Shown piece by piece: positions 52,291 to 61,629 of a stretch of DNA of 64,000 bases. The DNA lies in contig NZ_CP136136.1 in the NCBI RefSeq assembly GCF_038024875.1, positions 992,001-1,056,000 of the forward strand. The letters run 5' to 3'. The position numbers and the translations under genes are program-made. Position 1 is the stretch's first letter. The number at the start of each line of letters is the position of its first letter. Under the pieces are notes generated by a model, which saw nothing but the letters and a program-made list of their open reading frames with translations, searched no databases and was not told the DNA's origin. The DNA comes from Gordonia rubripertincta (GTDB lineage Bacteria > Actinomycetota > Actinomycetes > Mycobacteriales > Mycobacteriaceae).

Positions 52291-53823
52291 CTACAGCGCT
52301 TTGAGTTCCTCGATGACGCTGTCGACGCTCTTCTTCGCGTCACCGAACAGCATCGAGGTGCCGTCGGCGAAGAACAGCGGGTTCTCGATGCCGGCATAAC
52401 CCGAACTCATCGACCGCTTCAGGACGATCACCGACCGCGCCTCGTCGACGTTGAGGATCGGCATACCGTGGATCGGGCTGGAGGGATCGTTGCGGGCGGC
52501 CGGGTTGGTGACGTCGTTGGCGCCGATGACGATCGCGACATCGGTACGGCCGAACTCGCCGTTGATGTCGTCCATCTCCTTCATCGCGTCGTACTCGACG
52601 TCGGCCTCGGCCAGCAGCACGTTCATGTGCCCGGGCATACGACCGGCCACCGGGTGGATGGCGTACTTGACCTCCACCCCCTTGGACTCGAGCAGGCTCG
52701 CCATCTCCTTGACCGCGTGCTGGGCCTGGGCCACGGCCAGGCCGTAACCGGGCACCACGATCACCTGATTGGCGTACGCCATCTGGATCGCGGCGTCGGC
52801 GGCTGAGGTGGCCTTGACCGTGCCGCCCTCGGCGCCGGGTCCACCGGCGCCGGCAGCGTCGCCGCCACCGAACGAGCCGAACACGATCGCCGGAATCGAC
52901 CGGTTCATCGCCTTGGCCATCAGGTTGGTCAGGATCGAACCCGACGCGCCGACGATCATGCCGGCCACGATCAGCGCCGTGTTGTCCAAGGCGATACCCG
53001 CGGCAGCGGCCGACAGACCGGTCATCGCGTTGAGCAGCGAGATGACCACCGGCATGTCCGCACCGCCGATGGGGAACACCACGAACAGACCCATCACGCC
53101 GGCGGCGAGCAGCAGCCCGACCATCCACCACACGCTCGCCCCGCCACCGTCGGAGGCCTGGACACCGAGGTAGATCGCGAGACCCAGCGCGACCAGCAGC
53201 AGCACGATGTTGGCGGCCTGGAACAACTTCGCGTTCGCCACGAAGGTCTTCTCCAGACCCTTCGGCATGATCTCCTGCAGCTTCGCGAACGCCACCAACG
53301 ATCCCCAGAACGAGATCGAACCGATGATCGCCGCGATCAGCGAACCCACCACCAGCGGCGAGGCCGGTTCGGTGTTGTGGAAGACCGAGAACCCGGAGGT
53401 CTCGATGAACTCCGCCCACGCGATCAGCGCGACGGTGCCACCACCGACGCCGTTGAACAGGGCCACCAGCTGCGGCATGGCCGTCATCTTGGTCTTCAGC
53501 GCCGGCGGGATACCCAGCACCACACCGAGAACCAGACCGATCACGATCAGGACCCAGTTGATGGTCGGCACGCCCACCGTCGAATGGCCGTCGTCGCCGA
53601 CCGCGCCGGCGTTGTAGATGTAGAGCAGCGTCGCCGCCACCGCCAGACCCATACCGGTCGCGGCGATCCAGTTGCCGCGCACCGCGGTCTTGGGACCGGT
53701 GAGACCCATCAGGCCGTAGATGAACAGCGAGAAGGACACGATGTAGAGCGCCATGACCAGGTACGACAGGCCCTCGCTCGGAGTGTGGGCGCCTGCCGCG
53801 AGCACCAATTGCGAGCCGATCAC
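52291..53823 (-). CDS. pntB: NAD(P) transhydrogenase subunit beta
   Basis: A 510-residue membrane and NADP-binding subunit. The N-terminal half has about nine spans (VMALYIVSFSLFIYGLMGLTGPKTAV onward). The C-terminal domain III binds NADP(H) with VIVVPGYGLAVAQAQHAV near residue 360 and VIGANDVTNPAAR near 450. It uses the proton gradient to reduce NADP+ with NADH. ATGA overlap with pntAB. Confidence 0.95.
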   Translation of the reverse strand: MIGSQLVLAAGAHTPSEGLSYLVMALYIVSFSLFIYGLMGLTGPKTAVRGNWIAATGMGLAVAATLLYIYNAGAVGDDGHSTVGVPTINWVLIVIGLVLGVVLGIPPALKTKMTAMPQLVALFNGVGGGTVALIAWAEFIETSGFSVFHNTEPASPLVVGSLIAAIIGSISFWGSLVAFAKLQEIMPKGLEKTFVANAKLFQAANIVLLLVALGLAIYLGVQASDGGGASVWWMVGLLLAAGVMGLFVVFPIGGADMPVVISLLNAMTGLSAAAAGIALDNTALIVAGMIVGASGSILTNLMAKAMNRSIPAIVFGSFGGGDAAGAGGPGAEGGTVKATSAADAAIQMAYANQVIVVPGYGLAVAQAQHAVKEMASLLESKGVEVKYAIHPVAGRMPGHMNVLLAEADVEYDAMKEMDDINGEFGRTDVAIVIGANDVTNPAARNDPSSPIHGMPILNVDEARSVIVLKRSMSSGYAGIENPLFFADGTSMLFGDAKKSVDSVIEELKAL

Positions 53824-54125
53824 TTGGCGGCCTCCTTCTTACCCTTGAACATGCCCAGCATCCGGTCGGTGACGGCGAAGCCACCGATGACGTTAAGCGT
53901 GCCGAACACCAACGCGACGAACGCGATGATCCGCACGCCCCATCCGGCGTCGGCGGGCAACTTGCCCAGGACCACCAGCGCGCCGAGCACGACGATGCCG
54001 TGAATGGCGTTGGTACCCGACATCAGCGGGGTGTGCAGGGTGTTGGGAACCTTCGAAATGACCGCGAAGCCAACGAATCCGGCGAGCACCAGGATCGCGA
54101 GATTTGCGAGAAGTCCGGCGTACAT
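53820..54125 (-). CDS. pntAB: NAD(P) transhydrogenase subunit alpha, membrane part
   Basis: A 101-residue small subunit with three spans (LANLAILVLAGFVGFAVISKVP, IHGIVVLGALVVLGKL, IIAFVALVFGTLNVIGGFAVTDRML). The conserved NTLHTPLMSGTNAIHG loop is diagnostic. It contributes the domain II helices. The start overlaps the pntAA stop and the stop overlaps the pntB start (4 bases each), so the three-gene split form typical of mycobacteria is preserved. Confidence 0.95.
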   Translation of the reverse strand: MYAGLLANLAILVLAGFVGFAVISKVPNTLHTPLMSGTNAIHGIVVLGALVVLGKLPADAGWGVRIIAFVALVFGTLNVIGGFAVTDRMLGMFKGKKEAAK

Positions 54126-55216
54126 CAGGCGGACACCCCCTCAGTGGTTGCACGGGTGACGCACGCGGCAGCCACCACTTCGTCATCGAAATCCGGAGTG
54201 ATCGCACCGTTGTCGTCGAGCATCAGCTCGATCAGCGCGAGCAGGTTCTTCGAGTACAGCTCGCTGGCATGCTCGGGCATCGTCGCCGGCAGATTCAACG
54301 GCGCGGTGATCGTCACATCGTGCTTCACGACGGTCTGCCCGGGTTCGGTGAGCTCGCAGTTGCCGCCGGTCTCACCGGCCAGATCCACCACGACGCTGCC
54401 CGGCTTCATGCCCTCGACCGCGGCTGCGGTCACCAGGCGCGGGGCCGGACGGCCCGGGACCAGCGCGGTGGTGACCACCACGTCGAAACCCTTGATCGCG
54501 TCCTCGAGCGCCTGTTGCTGCTGCGCGCGTTCCTCCTCGGTCAGCTCGCGGGCGTAACCGCCCTCGCCGGCTGCATCGATACCGAGATCGAGCCACTGCG
54601 CACCGACCGACCGCACCTGCTCGGCCACCTCGGGGCGTACGTCGTAACCGGTGGTTCGGCCGCCGAGGCGCTTGGCCGTGGCCAGCGCCTGCAGACCGGC
54701 CACGCCCACACCGAGCACCAGCACCGTCGCCGGCTTCACCGTGCCCGCCGCCGTGGTCAGCATCGGGAAGAACCGCGTCGACAGGTCCGCCGCCACGATC
54801 ACCGACTTGTAACCGGCCACGTTGGCCTGCGAACTCAGTGCATCCATCACCTGCGCGCGGGAGATACGCGGAATCGCTTCCACCGCGTAGGCTTCCACGC
54901 CCGCGGCGCGCAGGGCACCGATCTTGTTGTCGGCATTGCGCGGCGCCAGGAAACCGATCAGCTTCTGCCCGCTGCGCAGCCTGCCGATCTCGTCATCCGA
55001 CGGCGGCGACACCCGCAACACCACGTCAGCCGAATACGGATCTCCGATCGTGGCCCCGGCTTCGGTGTACGCCTCGTCGGGGATCAGGGCGCCGAGACCG
55101 GCCCCCGACTCCACCACGACGGGCACACCTTTGCCCACCAGCGAGGCAGCCACCTTCGGGACCAGCGCCACGCGGCGCTCCCCCGGGGCTGTCTCGCGCA
55201 CGACACCCACTGTCAT
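54125..55216 (-). CDS. pntAA: NAD(P) transhydrogenase subunit alpha, NAD-binding part
   Basis: A 363-residue soluble domain I that binds NAD(H). MTVGVVRETAPGERRVALVPKV starts the domain. LRVSPPSDDEIGRL, IPRISRAQVMDALSSQANVAGY and VLVLGVGVAGLQALATAKRLGG are typical. It ends with the helical region before the membrane subunit. ATG 55216 is chosen because it starts the domain directly; longer in-frame starts lack family support. First gene of the pnt operon; the upstream region is described separately. Confidence 0.93.
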   Translation of the reverse strand: MTVGVVRETAPGERRVALVPKVAASLVGKGVPVVVESGAGLGALIPDEAYTEAGATIGDPYSADVVLRVSPPSDDEIGRLRSGQKLIGFLAPRNADNKIGALRAAGVEAYAVEAIPRISRAQVMDALSSQANVAGYKSVIVAADLSTRFFPMLTTAAGTVKPATVLVLGVGVAGLQALATAKRLGGRTTGYDVRPEVAEQVRSVGAQWLDLGIDAAGEGGYARELTEEERAQQQQALEDAIKGFDVVVTTALVPGRPAPRLVTAAAVEGMKPGSVVVDLAGETGGNCELTEPGQTVVKHDVTITAPLNLPATMPEHASELYSKNLLALIELMLDDNGAITPDFDDEVVAAACVTRATTEGVSA

Positions 55217-55545
55217 TTCACTCACCCTGTCTGGCGGCGACGCCGGTAGGCGCCGCCTTGTTTCGGCGCCTTCGTCGGCGCACATGTCTACAACGCCGTA
55301 ACCTGCGTGCAAATCGTGCAGCTCCGCCATGTGTCGGCGGTGCGGACGACCTGACGCAGGTCACGAAGTGCTCGGGCGTCGACAGCGATGACTGTCACCC
55401 GGCTCACATATAGAGGTGCGAAAAACATAACACGGGCTCTCAGCGTCAGCTCAGGAGAGTCGGATACCTCACTCAACCCTTGACAACATATTGATCATGA
55501 CCTTTACCGAAGACTTGGCGGGGCCACAATCCGCTGGTGAGACGG
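55217..55545. other. Intergenic region upstream of pntAA with a palindrome
   Basis: 329 bases between pntAA and the convergent end of the sulfite-oxidase-like gene. GACCTG-ACG-CAGGTC (55348-55362) is a perfect inverted repeat that could be an operator for the pnt operon. An AT-richer stretch around 55400-55500 may hold the promoter, but no confident -35/-10 pair was found. A 62-codon open frame here lacks support. Confidence 0.4.
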
Positions 55546-57108
55546 TCAGGCAATCGTGTATCTACGTTCATCCAACCCGGTCGCGCCGTCGGGCGCGGGA
55601 GACTGGTACCGCTCGACCTGTGGGCGTCCCTGCTTGTCGATCGCACGGCATGTGACCGTGTGGTCACCTTTGCCCGCTTGCCATACGAATCTCCATTGAC
55701 GCCAGGTGTCGACGCTGTACTCGGTCGCGAGTTCCGCGGGTTGCCACGGCCCGTCGTCGATCCGGACCTCGACGCGCTCGACACCGATGTGCTGTGCCCA
55801 TGCGGTTCCGGCGATGACGACCTCACCCGCAGGATGTGACGTGCCCCGGGCCGGGCGATCGATCCGAGAGGCCAGTTTGATAGGTCCGAGCGCCGACCAC
55901 CCGCGGTCGGTCCAGTACGCCCGGGCCTCGGAGAACCTGGTGATCTCCCAGTCGACCACCCACTTGGTCGCCGAAACGTATCCGTACAGACCGGGAACCA
56001 CCTGACGGACCGGGTATCCGTGTTCGATCGGCAGTGGCCGGCCGTTCATGCCGACGGCCAGCAGCGCGTCGCGGCCGTCGGTGATGTCCGAAATGGGTGT
56101 GCCACAAGTCCACCCGTCGACGCTGGTGGACAACAGCATGTCGGCTCCGGGTCGTACGCCGGCGAGGTCGAGGACCTTCTGTATCGGCACGCCGAGCCAC
56201 CGGGCGTTGCCGATCAGGTCTCCCCCGACGTCATTGGACACGCACGCGAGCGTCACGAACCGTTCGGTCATGGGGATCGCCAGCAGATCGTCCCAGGTGA
56301 GAGTCACCTCCCTGTCGACCTCCCCGTGTATCCGCAGTCGCCAGTCGACGGTGGTGAGCGTCGGGACCTGGAGCGCGGTGTCGATACGGTAGAAGTCGTC
56401 GTTACCGGTGACGAAAGATGTTGCGCCGGAGAGATTCAGCTCGGTTCCGGGCGGTATCGGCGGCGCCGGGTCCACGGGTTTCGGTAGCAGAATCCGCGCG
56501 CGGTCGGCCAGCGTGCTCGCGGTATCGGCGAGCATGCGACGGCCGACGACGCCGATCGCGACGGCCGCCACGGCAACGCCACCCGCCGCGAGGACGAACC
56601 GGCGCGAAAGAGGTTGGTGGACGCGATCTTCCGCATCACCATCCGCGACCGGTGGCGGCTCGTCGTCGAGCTGGGCCAGCAGCAGCCTCAGTACGACGAT
56701 GCCCACGACCCCGGCAAGAACCGAGGGCAGCGCATATGTCCACGACGCACCGGGCCGATTCACCGCCGCCAGCACTCCGACGGCCGCGAAGACCACGATG
56801 ATCGCGGACCCGAGCGGTGGACGCCGCCGCTCGAGGTACCCGCAGGCGCCGGCGATCGCCGCGATGATGATGCCCATCCCGACGAAGAGGGCGACCTTGT
56901 CGGCGATGCCGAAGGTCTGAATGGCCCATTCGCGGACCGCCTGGGGCGAGTGGCCGACCACCGACGAGCCGACCGCGAAGTACGGCGACGCGTCCGGCGA
57001 CACCGGGACCGCGGCGATCTCCCCCGCCGCCAGCCCGGCACCCGCCGCGACGATGCCCGCCAGCCAAGGGGCGGCGGCGTGTGCGCGGGGGGTCGACAAG
57101 ATGGTCAC
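55546..57108 (-). CDS. Membrane-anchored molybdopterin (sulfite oxidase-like) oxidoreductase
   Basis: 520 residues from GTG 57108. An N-terminal membrane part of about four spans is followed by a Tat-free linker and RRFVLAAGGVAVAAVAIGVVG, another span. The Moco domain comes next (LRIHGEVDREVTLTWDDLLAIP, TLACVSNDVGGDLIGNARW with the Mo-ligand Cys, HGYPVRQVVPGLYGYVSATKWV). A sulfite-oxidase dimerisation-like domain is at the end. It resembles Rv0218-type proteins. The active site faces outside if the Moco domain follows the last span. The physiological electron donor is unknown. The window also encodes molybdate import. Confidence 0.87.
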   Translation of the reverse strand: MTILSTPRAHAAAPWLAGIVAAGAGLAAGEIAAVPVSPDASPYFAVGSSVVGHSPQAVREWAIQTFGIADKVALFVGMGIIIAAIAGACGYLERRRPPLGSAIIVVFAAVGVLAAVNRPGASWTYALPSVLAGVVGIVVLRLLLAQLDDEPPPVADGDAEDRVHQPLSRRFVLAAGGVAVAAVAIGVVGRRMLADTASTLADRARILLPKPVDPAPPIPPGTELNLSGATSFVTGNDDFYRIDTALQVPTLTTVDWRLRIHGEVDREVTLTWDDLLAIPMTERFVTLACVSNDVGGDLIGNARWLGVPIQKVLDLAGVRPGADMLLSTSVDGWTCGTPISDITDGRDALLAVGMNGRPLPIEHGYPVRQVVPGLYGYVSATKWVVDWEITRFSEARAYWTDRGWSALGPIKLASRIDRPARGTSHPAGEVVIAGTAWAQHIGVERVEVRIDDGPWQPAELATEYSVDTWRQWRFVWQAGKGDHTVTCRAIDKQGRPQVERYQSPAPDGATGLDERRYTIA

Positions 57109-57241
57109 ACTTCTTGATACCGGAGTTCGCGCACACGGCGGCGGATCCTGACCCAACGCCCGCTGTTCACCCGACGATCGATCGGCTGACCTGCTGATTC
57201 GGCCACGACCCGGCGACCTCCCGCCGAATGGGCGCCAAGAC

Positions 57242-57271
57242 TAGAACAGGTTCTAGTTTGTCCGCTAATCT
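57242..57271 (+). promoter_or_regulatory. KstR-type operator over a leaderless promoter
   Basis: TAGAACAGGTTCTA (57242-57255) matches the KstR consensus TNNAACNNGTTNNA in all fixed positions and is a nearly perfect palindrome. TAATCT (57266-57271) ends 6 bases before ATG 57278, so the operator covers the -35. Repression by the cholesterol regulator KstR is predicted. Confidence 0.75.
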
Positions 57272-57277
57272 GGCCGC

Positions 57278-58751
57278 ATGGCTACCAGTACCGAGATCCC
57301 GGAGACCGTCGCACTCGAATCGGTGACCGAATTCTCCGACGAGGTCGACGTCGTCGTGATCGGATTCGGCATCGCGGGCGGATGCGCCGCCGCGGAGGCC
57401 GCCGCGAACGGGGCGCGCGTCCTGCTCATCGAACGCGCCGCCGCGGCCGGCGGCACCACCTCCTTGTCGGGAGGTTTCTTCTATCTCGGTGGCGGCACCG
57501 CCGTCCAGAAGGCGACTGGTCAGGACGATTCGCCCGAGGAGATGGAGAAGTACCTGACCGCGGTGTCCATCGACCCCGAGGTCGACAAGATCCACGCGTA
57601 CTGCGTCGACAGCGTCGACCACTTCAACTGGCTCGAGGGGCTGGGCTTCACCTTCGAGCGCAGCTTCTACCCGGAGAAGGCCGTCATCCAGCCGGGCACC
57701 GAAGGCCTGATGTACACCGGCAACGAGAAGGTCTGGCCGTTCAAGGACCAGGCCGTGCCCGCCCCGCGCGGTCACAAGGTCCCGGTCCCCGGCGAGACCG
57801 GCGGCGCTTCCCTGGTGATCGACCTGCTCGTCAAGCGTCTCGGCGAACTCGGCGTCGAGGTCCGCTACGAGACCGGCGCGCGACAGCTCGTCGTCGACTC
57901 CGACGGAACGGTCGCCGGCGTGACCTGGAAGAAGCCCGGCGAGGAGGGCGTCATCCGCGCCACCTCGGTGATCATCGCCGCGGGCGGCTTCGTGATGAAC
58001 CCCGAGATGGTCGCCGAGCACACGCCGCACCTCGCCGAGAAGCCGTTCGTCCTCGGCAACACCTACGACGACGGTCTCGGACTGCGCATGGGCCGATCGG
58101 TGGGCGCCGAGCTGAAGTACATGGACAAGGCGTTCATCACCGCGCCGATCTATCCGCCCGCCAGCATGGTCATGGGCGTCATCGTGAACAAGTTCGGCGA
58201 ACGATTCGTCACCGAGGACTCCTATCACGCGCGCACCTCGGGATTCATTCTCGAGCAACCGGATTCGACGGCATACCTCATCGTCGACGAATCGCACATG
58301 AATCAGGAGCACAACTACCTGATCAAGTTCATCGACGGCTACGAATCCGTCGCGGAGATGGAGGCCGGACTCGGCATCCCCGAGGGCAATCTGCAGCGAA
58401 CGATGGCGCGGTACAACGAGAACGCCGCGAAGAAGGAGGATCCCGACTTCCACAAGGCGGCCGAGTTCCTCGAACCGCAGGACAAGGGTCCGTGGGCCGC
58501 CTATGACCTCTCACTGGGCAAGGCGGTCTACGCCGGTTTCACCATGGGTGGCATGGCCACCTCACTCGACGGCGAAGTGCTCGACGAGTCCGGGTCGGTC
58601 ATCAAGGGCCTCTACGCCGCCGGGGCGAGTGCCACCAACATCGCCCAGGACTGCAAGGGATACTGCAGCGGAACGCAATTGGGGTGAGGGGTCGTATTTC
58701 GGCCGCCGCGCCGGTCGTCACGCCGCGGCGAAGGTGACCTCGCGCGCGTGA
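57278..58751 (+). CDS. FAD-dependent dehydrogenase (fumarate reductase/KstD superfamily), frameshifted as sequenced
   Basis: 490 residues after correction. The FAD motif VVIGFGIAGGCAAAEAA near residue 27 is followed by IERAAAAGGTTSLSGGFFY. The C-terminus should read YCSGTQLGEGSYFGRRAGRHAAAK, but the sequence has GGGG at 58681-58684 and stops right after TQLG. Deleting one G restores the ending and the stop at 58749-58751. Homologues include flavoproteins of the 3-ketosteroid dehydrogenase and Rv1817-type groups. The KstR operator and leaderless promoter immediately upstream place it in steroid catabolism (inference from the motif). The exact reaction is not assignable by eye. Confidence 0.85.
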
Positions 58752-58770
58752 GCTGACGTACCCACTCACC

Positions 58771-58891
58771 GAGAACCGCCCCCTGGAAGGCGCCCTGTGG
58801 AGCGGGGCCGGCGACGCTACGTCGCCGGCACCGCTTCGGAGAGTCGTTCCCAGTGGCGGTTCTCGTTGGGGCGCGCTCCAGGGCGGTTCTC
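58771..58891. repeat. Complex nested inverted repeat between convergent genes
   Basis: GAGAACCGCC (58771-58780) pairs with GGCGGTTCTC at 58882-58891 and could also pair with an identical copy at 58855-58864. CCTGGAAGGCGCC (58782-58794) pairs with GGCGCGCTCCAGG (58870-58882). The centre holds a perfect hairpin GCCGGCGACG-CTA-CGTCGCCGGC (58807-58829). The outer arm touches the copA stop codon. Confidence 0.75.
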
Positions 58892-61178
58892 AGCGGGCCG
58901 GGGAGAACCTCCGCAACCGCAGGCTGTTCCCCACGACGAACACCGAGGAGAGTGCCATTGCGGCCCCGGCGATCATCGGGTTGAGCATCCCGGCGGCCGC
59001 CAGCGGGATCGCGGCGACGTTGTAACCGAAGGCCCAGAACAGGTTTCCCTTGATCGTGCCGAGGGTTCGCCGCGCCAATCGGATGGCGTCGGCGACCACG
59101 CGGAGGTCACCGCTCACGACCGTGAGGTCGCTGGCCGCCATCGCCACATCGGTGCCGGTTCCCATCGCCAGACCGAGGTCGGCCTGCGCCAGTGCCGCGG
59201 CGTCGTTGATGCCGTCGCCGACCATTGCCACCACGTGACCCTGTTCCTGGAGTTCGGCGATCACCTCGAGCTTGCGCTGCGGACTGACCCCCGCGGTCAC
59301 GTCGTCGATCCCGACCGCTGCCGCCACCGCGCGGGCTGCACCCTCGTTGTCACCGGTGAGCAGCTTCGGCGTGAGGCCCAGGCGCCGGAACTCGGCGATG
59401 GCCTCGGCCGACGATGCCTTGATGCGGTCGGCCACCGCGATGACACCGACCGCAACCGGTTCGGCTGCATCCTCGTTCGCATCTCCGACGAGGACGACGA
59501 CGGCAGTCGCACCGCCTGATTCGGCAGTCGACACCGCGTGCGCGAGGTCGGCGGGCATCGGCACGGTCACCGTGCTGGGTGAGAGGACCTGGACTCGCCT
59601 GTCACCCACGGTGCCCGCAACACCGGCGCCCTGCGTGGACACGAAATCCCGGGCTTTCTCGGAGACCAGCCCACGACCCGCTTCGACGACGGCACGGCCG
59701 ATCGGGTGCTCCGACCCCGCTTCCACTGCAGCCGCCCACGCGAGGACCTGTGACTCGTCCCGACCGTCGACGGCGATCACAGTCGACACGGACATGTCAC
59801 CACTGGTGACGGTGCCGGTCTTGTCCAGCACGATGGCGTCGACGCGGCGCGTGGACTCCAGCACCTCCGGCCCCTTCAGCAGGATGCCCAGCTGTGCGCC
59901 GCGGCCGGTGCCGACCATGAGGGCGGTCGGCGTGGCGAGCCCGAGCGCACACGGGCAGGCGATGATGAGGACCGCGACCGCGGCCGTGAACGCGAAGGTG
60001 ACGTCGCCACCCGCGAATTCGTCCAACGACGCCGCGCCGAGCCAGAAGCCAAGCGTGGCAACCGAGATCGCGATCACCGCGGGGACGAACACCGAGGAGA
60101 TGCGGTCAGCGAGACGCTGCGCGTCGGCCTTTCCTTCCTGCGCGGCGGCGACCATGCGTGCCATCTGCGAGAGTGCGGTGTCGGAACCGACGGCGGTTGC
60201 CCGGACGACGAGCAGTCCGCTGGTGTTGACGGTGGCGCCGATGACCGCATCGCCCGCGGTCACCTCGACCGGCACCGATTCCCCGGACACCATCGACGCG
60301 TCGATCGCCGAGGCACCCTCGACCACGACGCCGTCGGTCGCTACCTTCTCTCCCGGCCGCACGACGAACTCGTCGCCGACGACCAACTGACCGACGGGGA
60401 TTCGACTCTCCACTCCGTTCCGTCGGACGGCAACGTCCTTCGCCCCGAGGTCCATGAGCGCACGCAGCGCGTCACCCGCCCGACGCTTGGACCGCTTCTC
60501 GAAGTAACGACCCGCCAGCAGGAAGGTCGTCACGCCCGCGGCCGCCTCGAGATAGATGTGCGACGCCCCGTCGGTGCGTTGGGGAAGCAGGTCGAACCCG
60601 TGGGTGAGGCCGGGCGTCCCGGCGGTACCGAGGAAGAGCGCGTACAGCGACCAGCCGAACGCCGCGAGCGTGCCGACCGACACCAGGGTGTCCATCGTGG
60701 TCGCGCCGTGGCGCAGGTTGATCCATGCAGCGCGATGGAACGGGTAGGCGCCCCACACGACCACCGGCGCGGCGAGCGTCAGGGACAGCCACTGCCAGTA
60801 GGTGAACTGCCAGGCCGGAATCATCGCGAGCGCGATCACCGGGACCGACAGCACTGCCGAGACGATCAGCCGCTGCCGCAGCGCGTCGAGTTCCGGGTCT
60901 GCCGTCGGTGAGGTGTCGGCCGTGTCCGCCTCCGACCCGGCGGGCGGGTCCGGCAGGATCGGCGCGGCGTCGTAGCCGGCGGCTCGGACCACCTCGACGA
61001 GGTCGTCGGCGGCGAGACCGGCGGGCACCTCGACATGGGCGCGTTCGGTCGCGTAGTTCACCGAGGCGGTGACGCCGTCGAGTTTGTTGAGCTTACGCTC
61101 GATGCGGTTCGCACACGACGCGCAGGTCATGCCGGAGATGTCGAGATCGACGAGTTGTAGGCCGGGACTCGCGGACAT
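58890..61178 (-). CDS. copA: Copper-translocating P1B-type ATPase
   Basis: A 762-residue export pump. An N-terminal HMA domain has GMTCASC (Cys19, Cys22). Eight spans carry the CPC metal site (IIACPCALGLATPT, near residue 407). The phosphorylation motif DKTGTVTSGD is near 452, the HP motif in EAGSEHPIGRAVV, and the hinge MVGDGINDAAALAQADLG. CPC with ACPCALG suits monovalent Cu export. The stop abuts the nested repeat, and the start overlaps the small gene upstream (TGATG). Last gene of the csoR operon. Confidence 0.94.
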   Translation of the reverse strand: MSASPGLQLVDLDISGMTCASCANRIERKLNKLDGVTASVNYATERAHVEVPAGLAADDLVEVVRAAGYDAAPILPDPPAGSEADTADTSPTADPELDALRQRLIVSAVLSVPVIALAMIPAWQFTYWQWLSLTLAAPVVVWGAYPFHRAAWINLRHGATTMDTLVSVGTLAAFGWSLYALFLGTAGTPGLTHGFDLLPQRTDGASHIYLEAAAGVTTFLLAGRYFEKRSKRRAGDALRALMDLGAKDVAVRRNGVESRIPVGQLVVGDEFVVRPGEKVATDGVVVEGASAIDASMVSGESVPVEVTAGDAVIGATVNTSGLLVVRATAVGSDTALSQMARMVAAAQEGKADAQRLADRISSVFVPAVIAISVATLGFWLGAASLDEFAGGDVTFAFTAAVAVLIIACPCALGLATPTALMVGTGRGAQLGILLKGPEVLESTRRVDAIVLDKTGTVTSGDMSVSTVIAVDGRDESQVLAWAAAVEAGSEHPIGRAVVEAGRGLVSEKARDFVSTQGAGVAGTVGDRRVQVLSPSTVTVPMPADLAHAVSTAESGGATAVVVLVGDANEDAAEPVAVGVIAVADRIKASSAEAIAEFRRLGLTPKLLTGDNEGAARAVAAAVGIDDVTAGVSPQRKLEVIAELQEQGHVVAMVGDGINDAAALAQADLGLAMGTGTDVAMAASDLTVVSGDLRVVADAIRLARRTLGTIKGNLFWAFGYNVAAIPLAAAGMLNPMIAGAAMALSSVFVVGNSLRLRRFSPAR

Positions 61179-61372
61179 CAGTGGTCACCTCCATATGTCG
61201 TGTCGTCGTGTGGGGCGAAATCCTGATCGGTCGTCTCGACGACGCCGTGCGAGGGTGCGTCGTGGGTGCCCGGTTCGGGTTGCGGTCCCCATGCCCGGCC
61301 GACGCCGAAGGCGATCGCGAACGCGGCGATCAGCGCGACGACGTAGGCCAAGGGACCCTTGGGAATGCTCAT
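61178..61372 (-). CDS. Small membrane protein of the copper operon
   Basis: 64 residues from ATG 61372. One N-terminal span (LAYVVALIAAFAIAFGVGRAWG) is followed by an acidic, His-containing tail (THDAPSHGVVETTDQDFAPHDDTTYGGDH). The tail is presumably outside the cytoplasm and could bind copper (inference from composition). Similar small proteins sit beside copZ-copA in other Mycobacteriales. Its stop overlaps the copA start. Confidence 0.72.
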   Translation of the reverse strand: MSIPKGPLAYVVALIAAFAIAFGVGRAWGPQPEPGTHDAPSHGVVETTDQDFAPHDDTTYGGDH

Positions 61373-61373
61373 G

Positions 61374-61580
61374 TCAGACCAGGGAGTACCCGGCTTCGGC
61401 GACCGCTCCGGCGATCTCCTCGCGCGGGATCTCACGGTCGGCGACGACGCGCACGGCTCCGTCTTCGAGGGCCACGTCGACACTGGTCACGCCGGCGATC
61501 TCCTCGATCTCCTCGCGGACGGAGGCGACGCAGTGGCCGCAGGTCATGCCGGTGACGGTGTAGGTGCTGGTGGTGCTCAT
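61374..61580 (-). CDS. copZ: Copper chaperone, HMA-domain protein
   Basis: 68 residues. A single ferredoxin-like HMA domain with GMTCGHC (Cys14, Cys17) and the VDVALEDGAVRVVADREIP strand pair. It binds Cu(I) and hands it to CopA, whose N-terminal HMA domain is similar. It follows csoR by 49 bases and ends one base before the small membrane gene's ATG. Confidence 0.93.
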   Translation of the reverse strand: MSTTSTYTVTGMTCGHCVASVREEIEEIAGVTSVDVALEDGAVRVVADREIPREEIAGAVAEAGYSLV

Positions 61581-61629
61581 CGGTGCTCCTCCGTTTGCTC
61601 TGTCTCGTGGTGTGGTTCTTCGGTCGACG

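Noticed and set aside
55288..55476. 62-codon minus-strand frame upstream of pntAA
   Set aside because: No ribosome site, no recognisable motif, and it overlaps the likely promoter and operator region.
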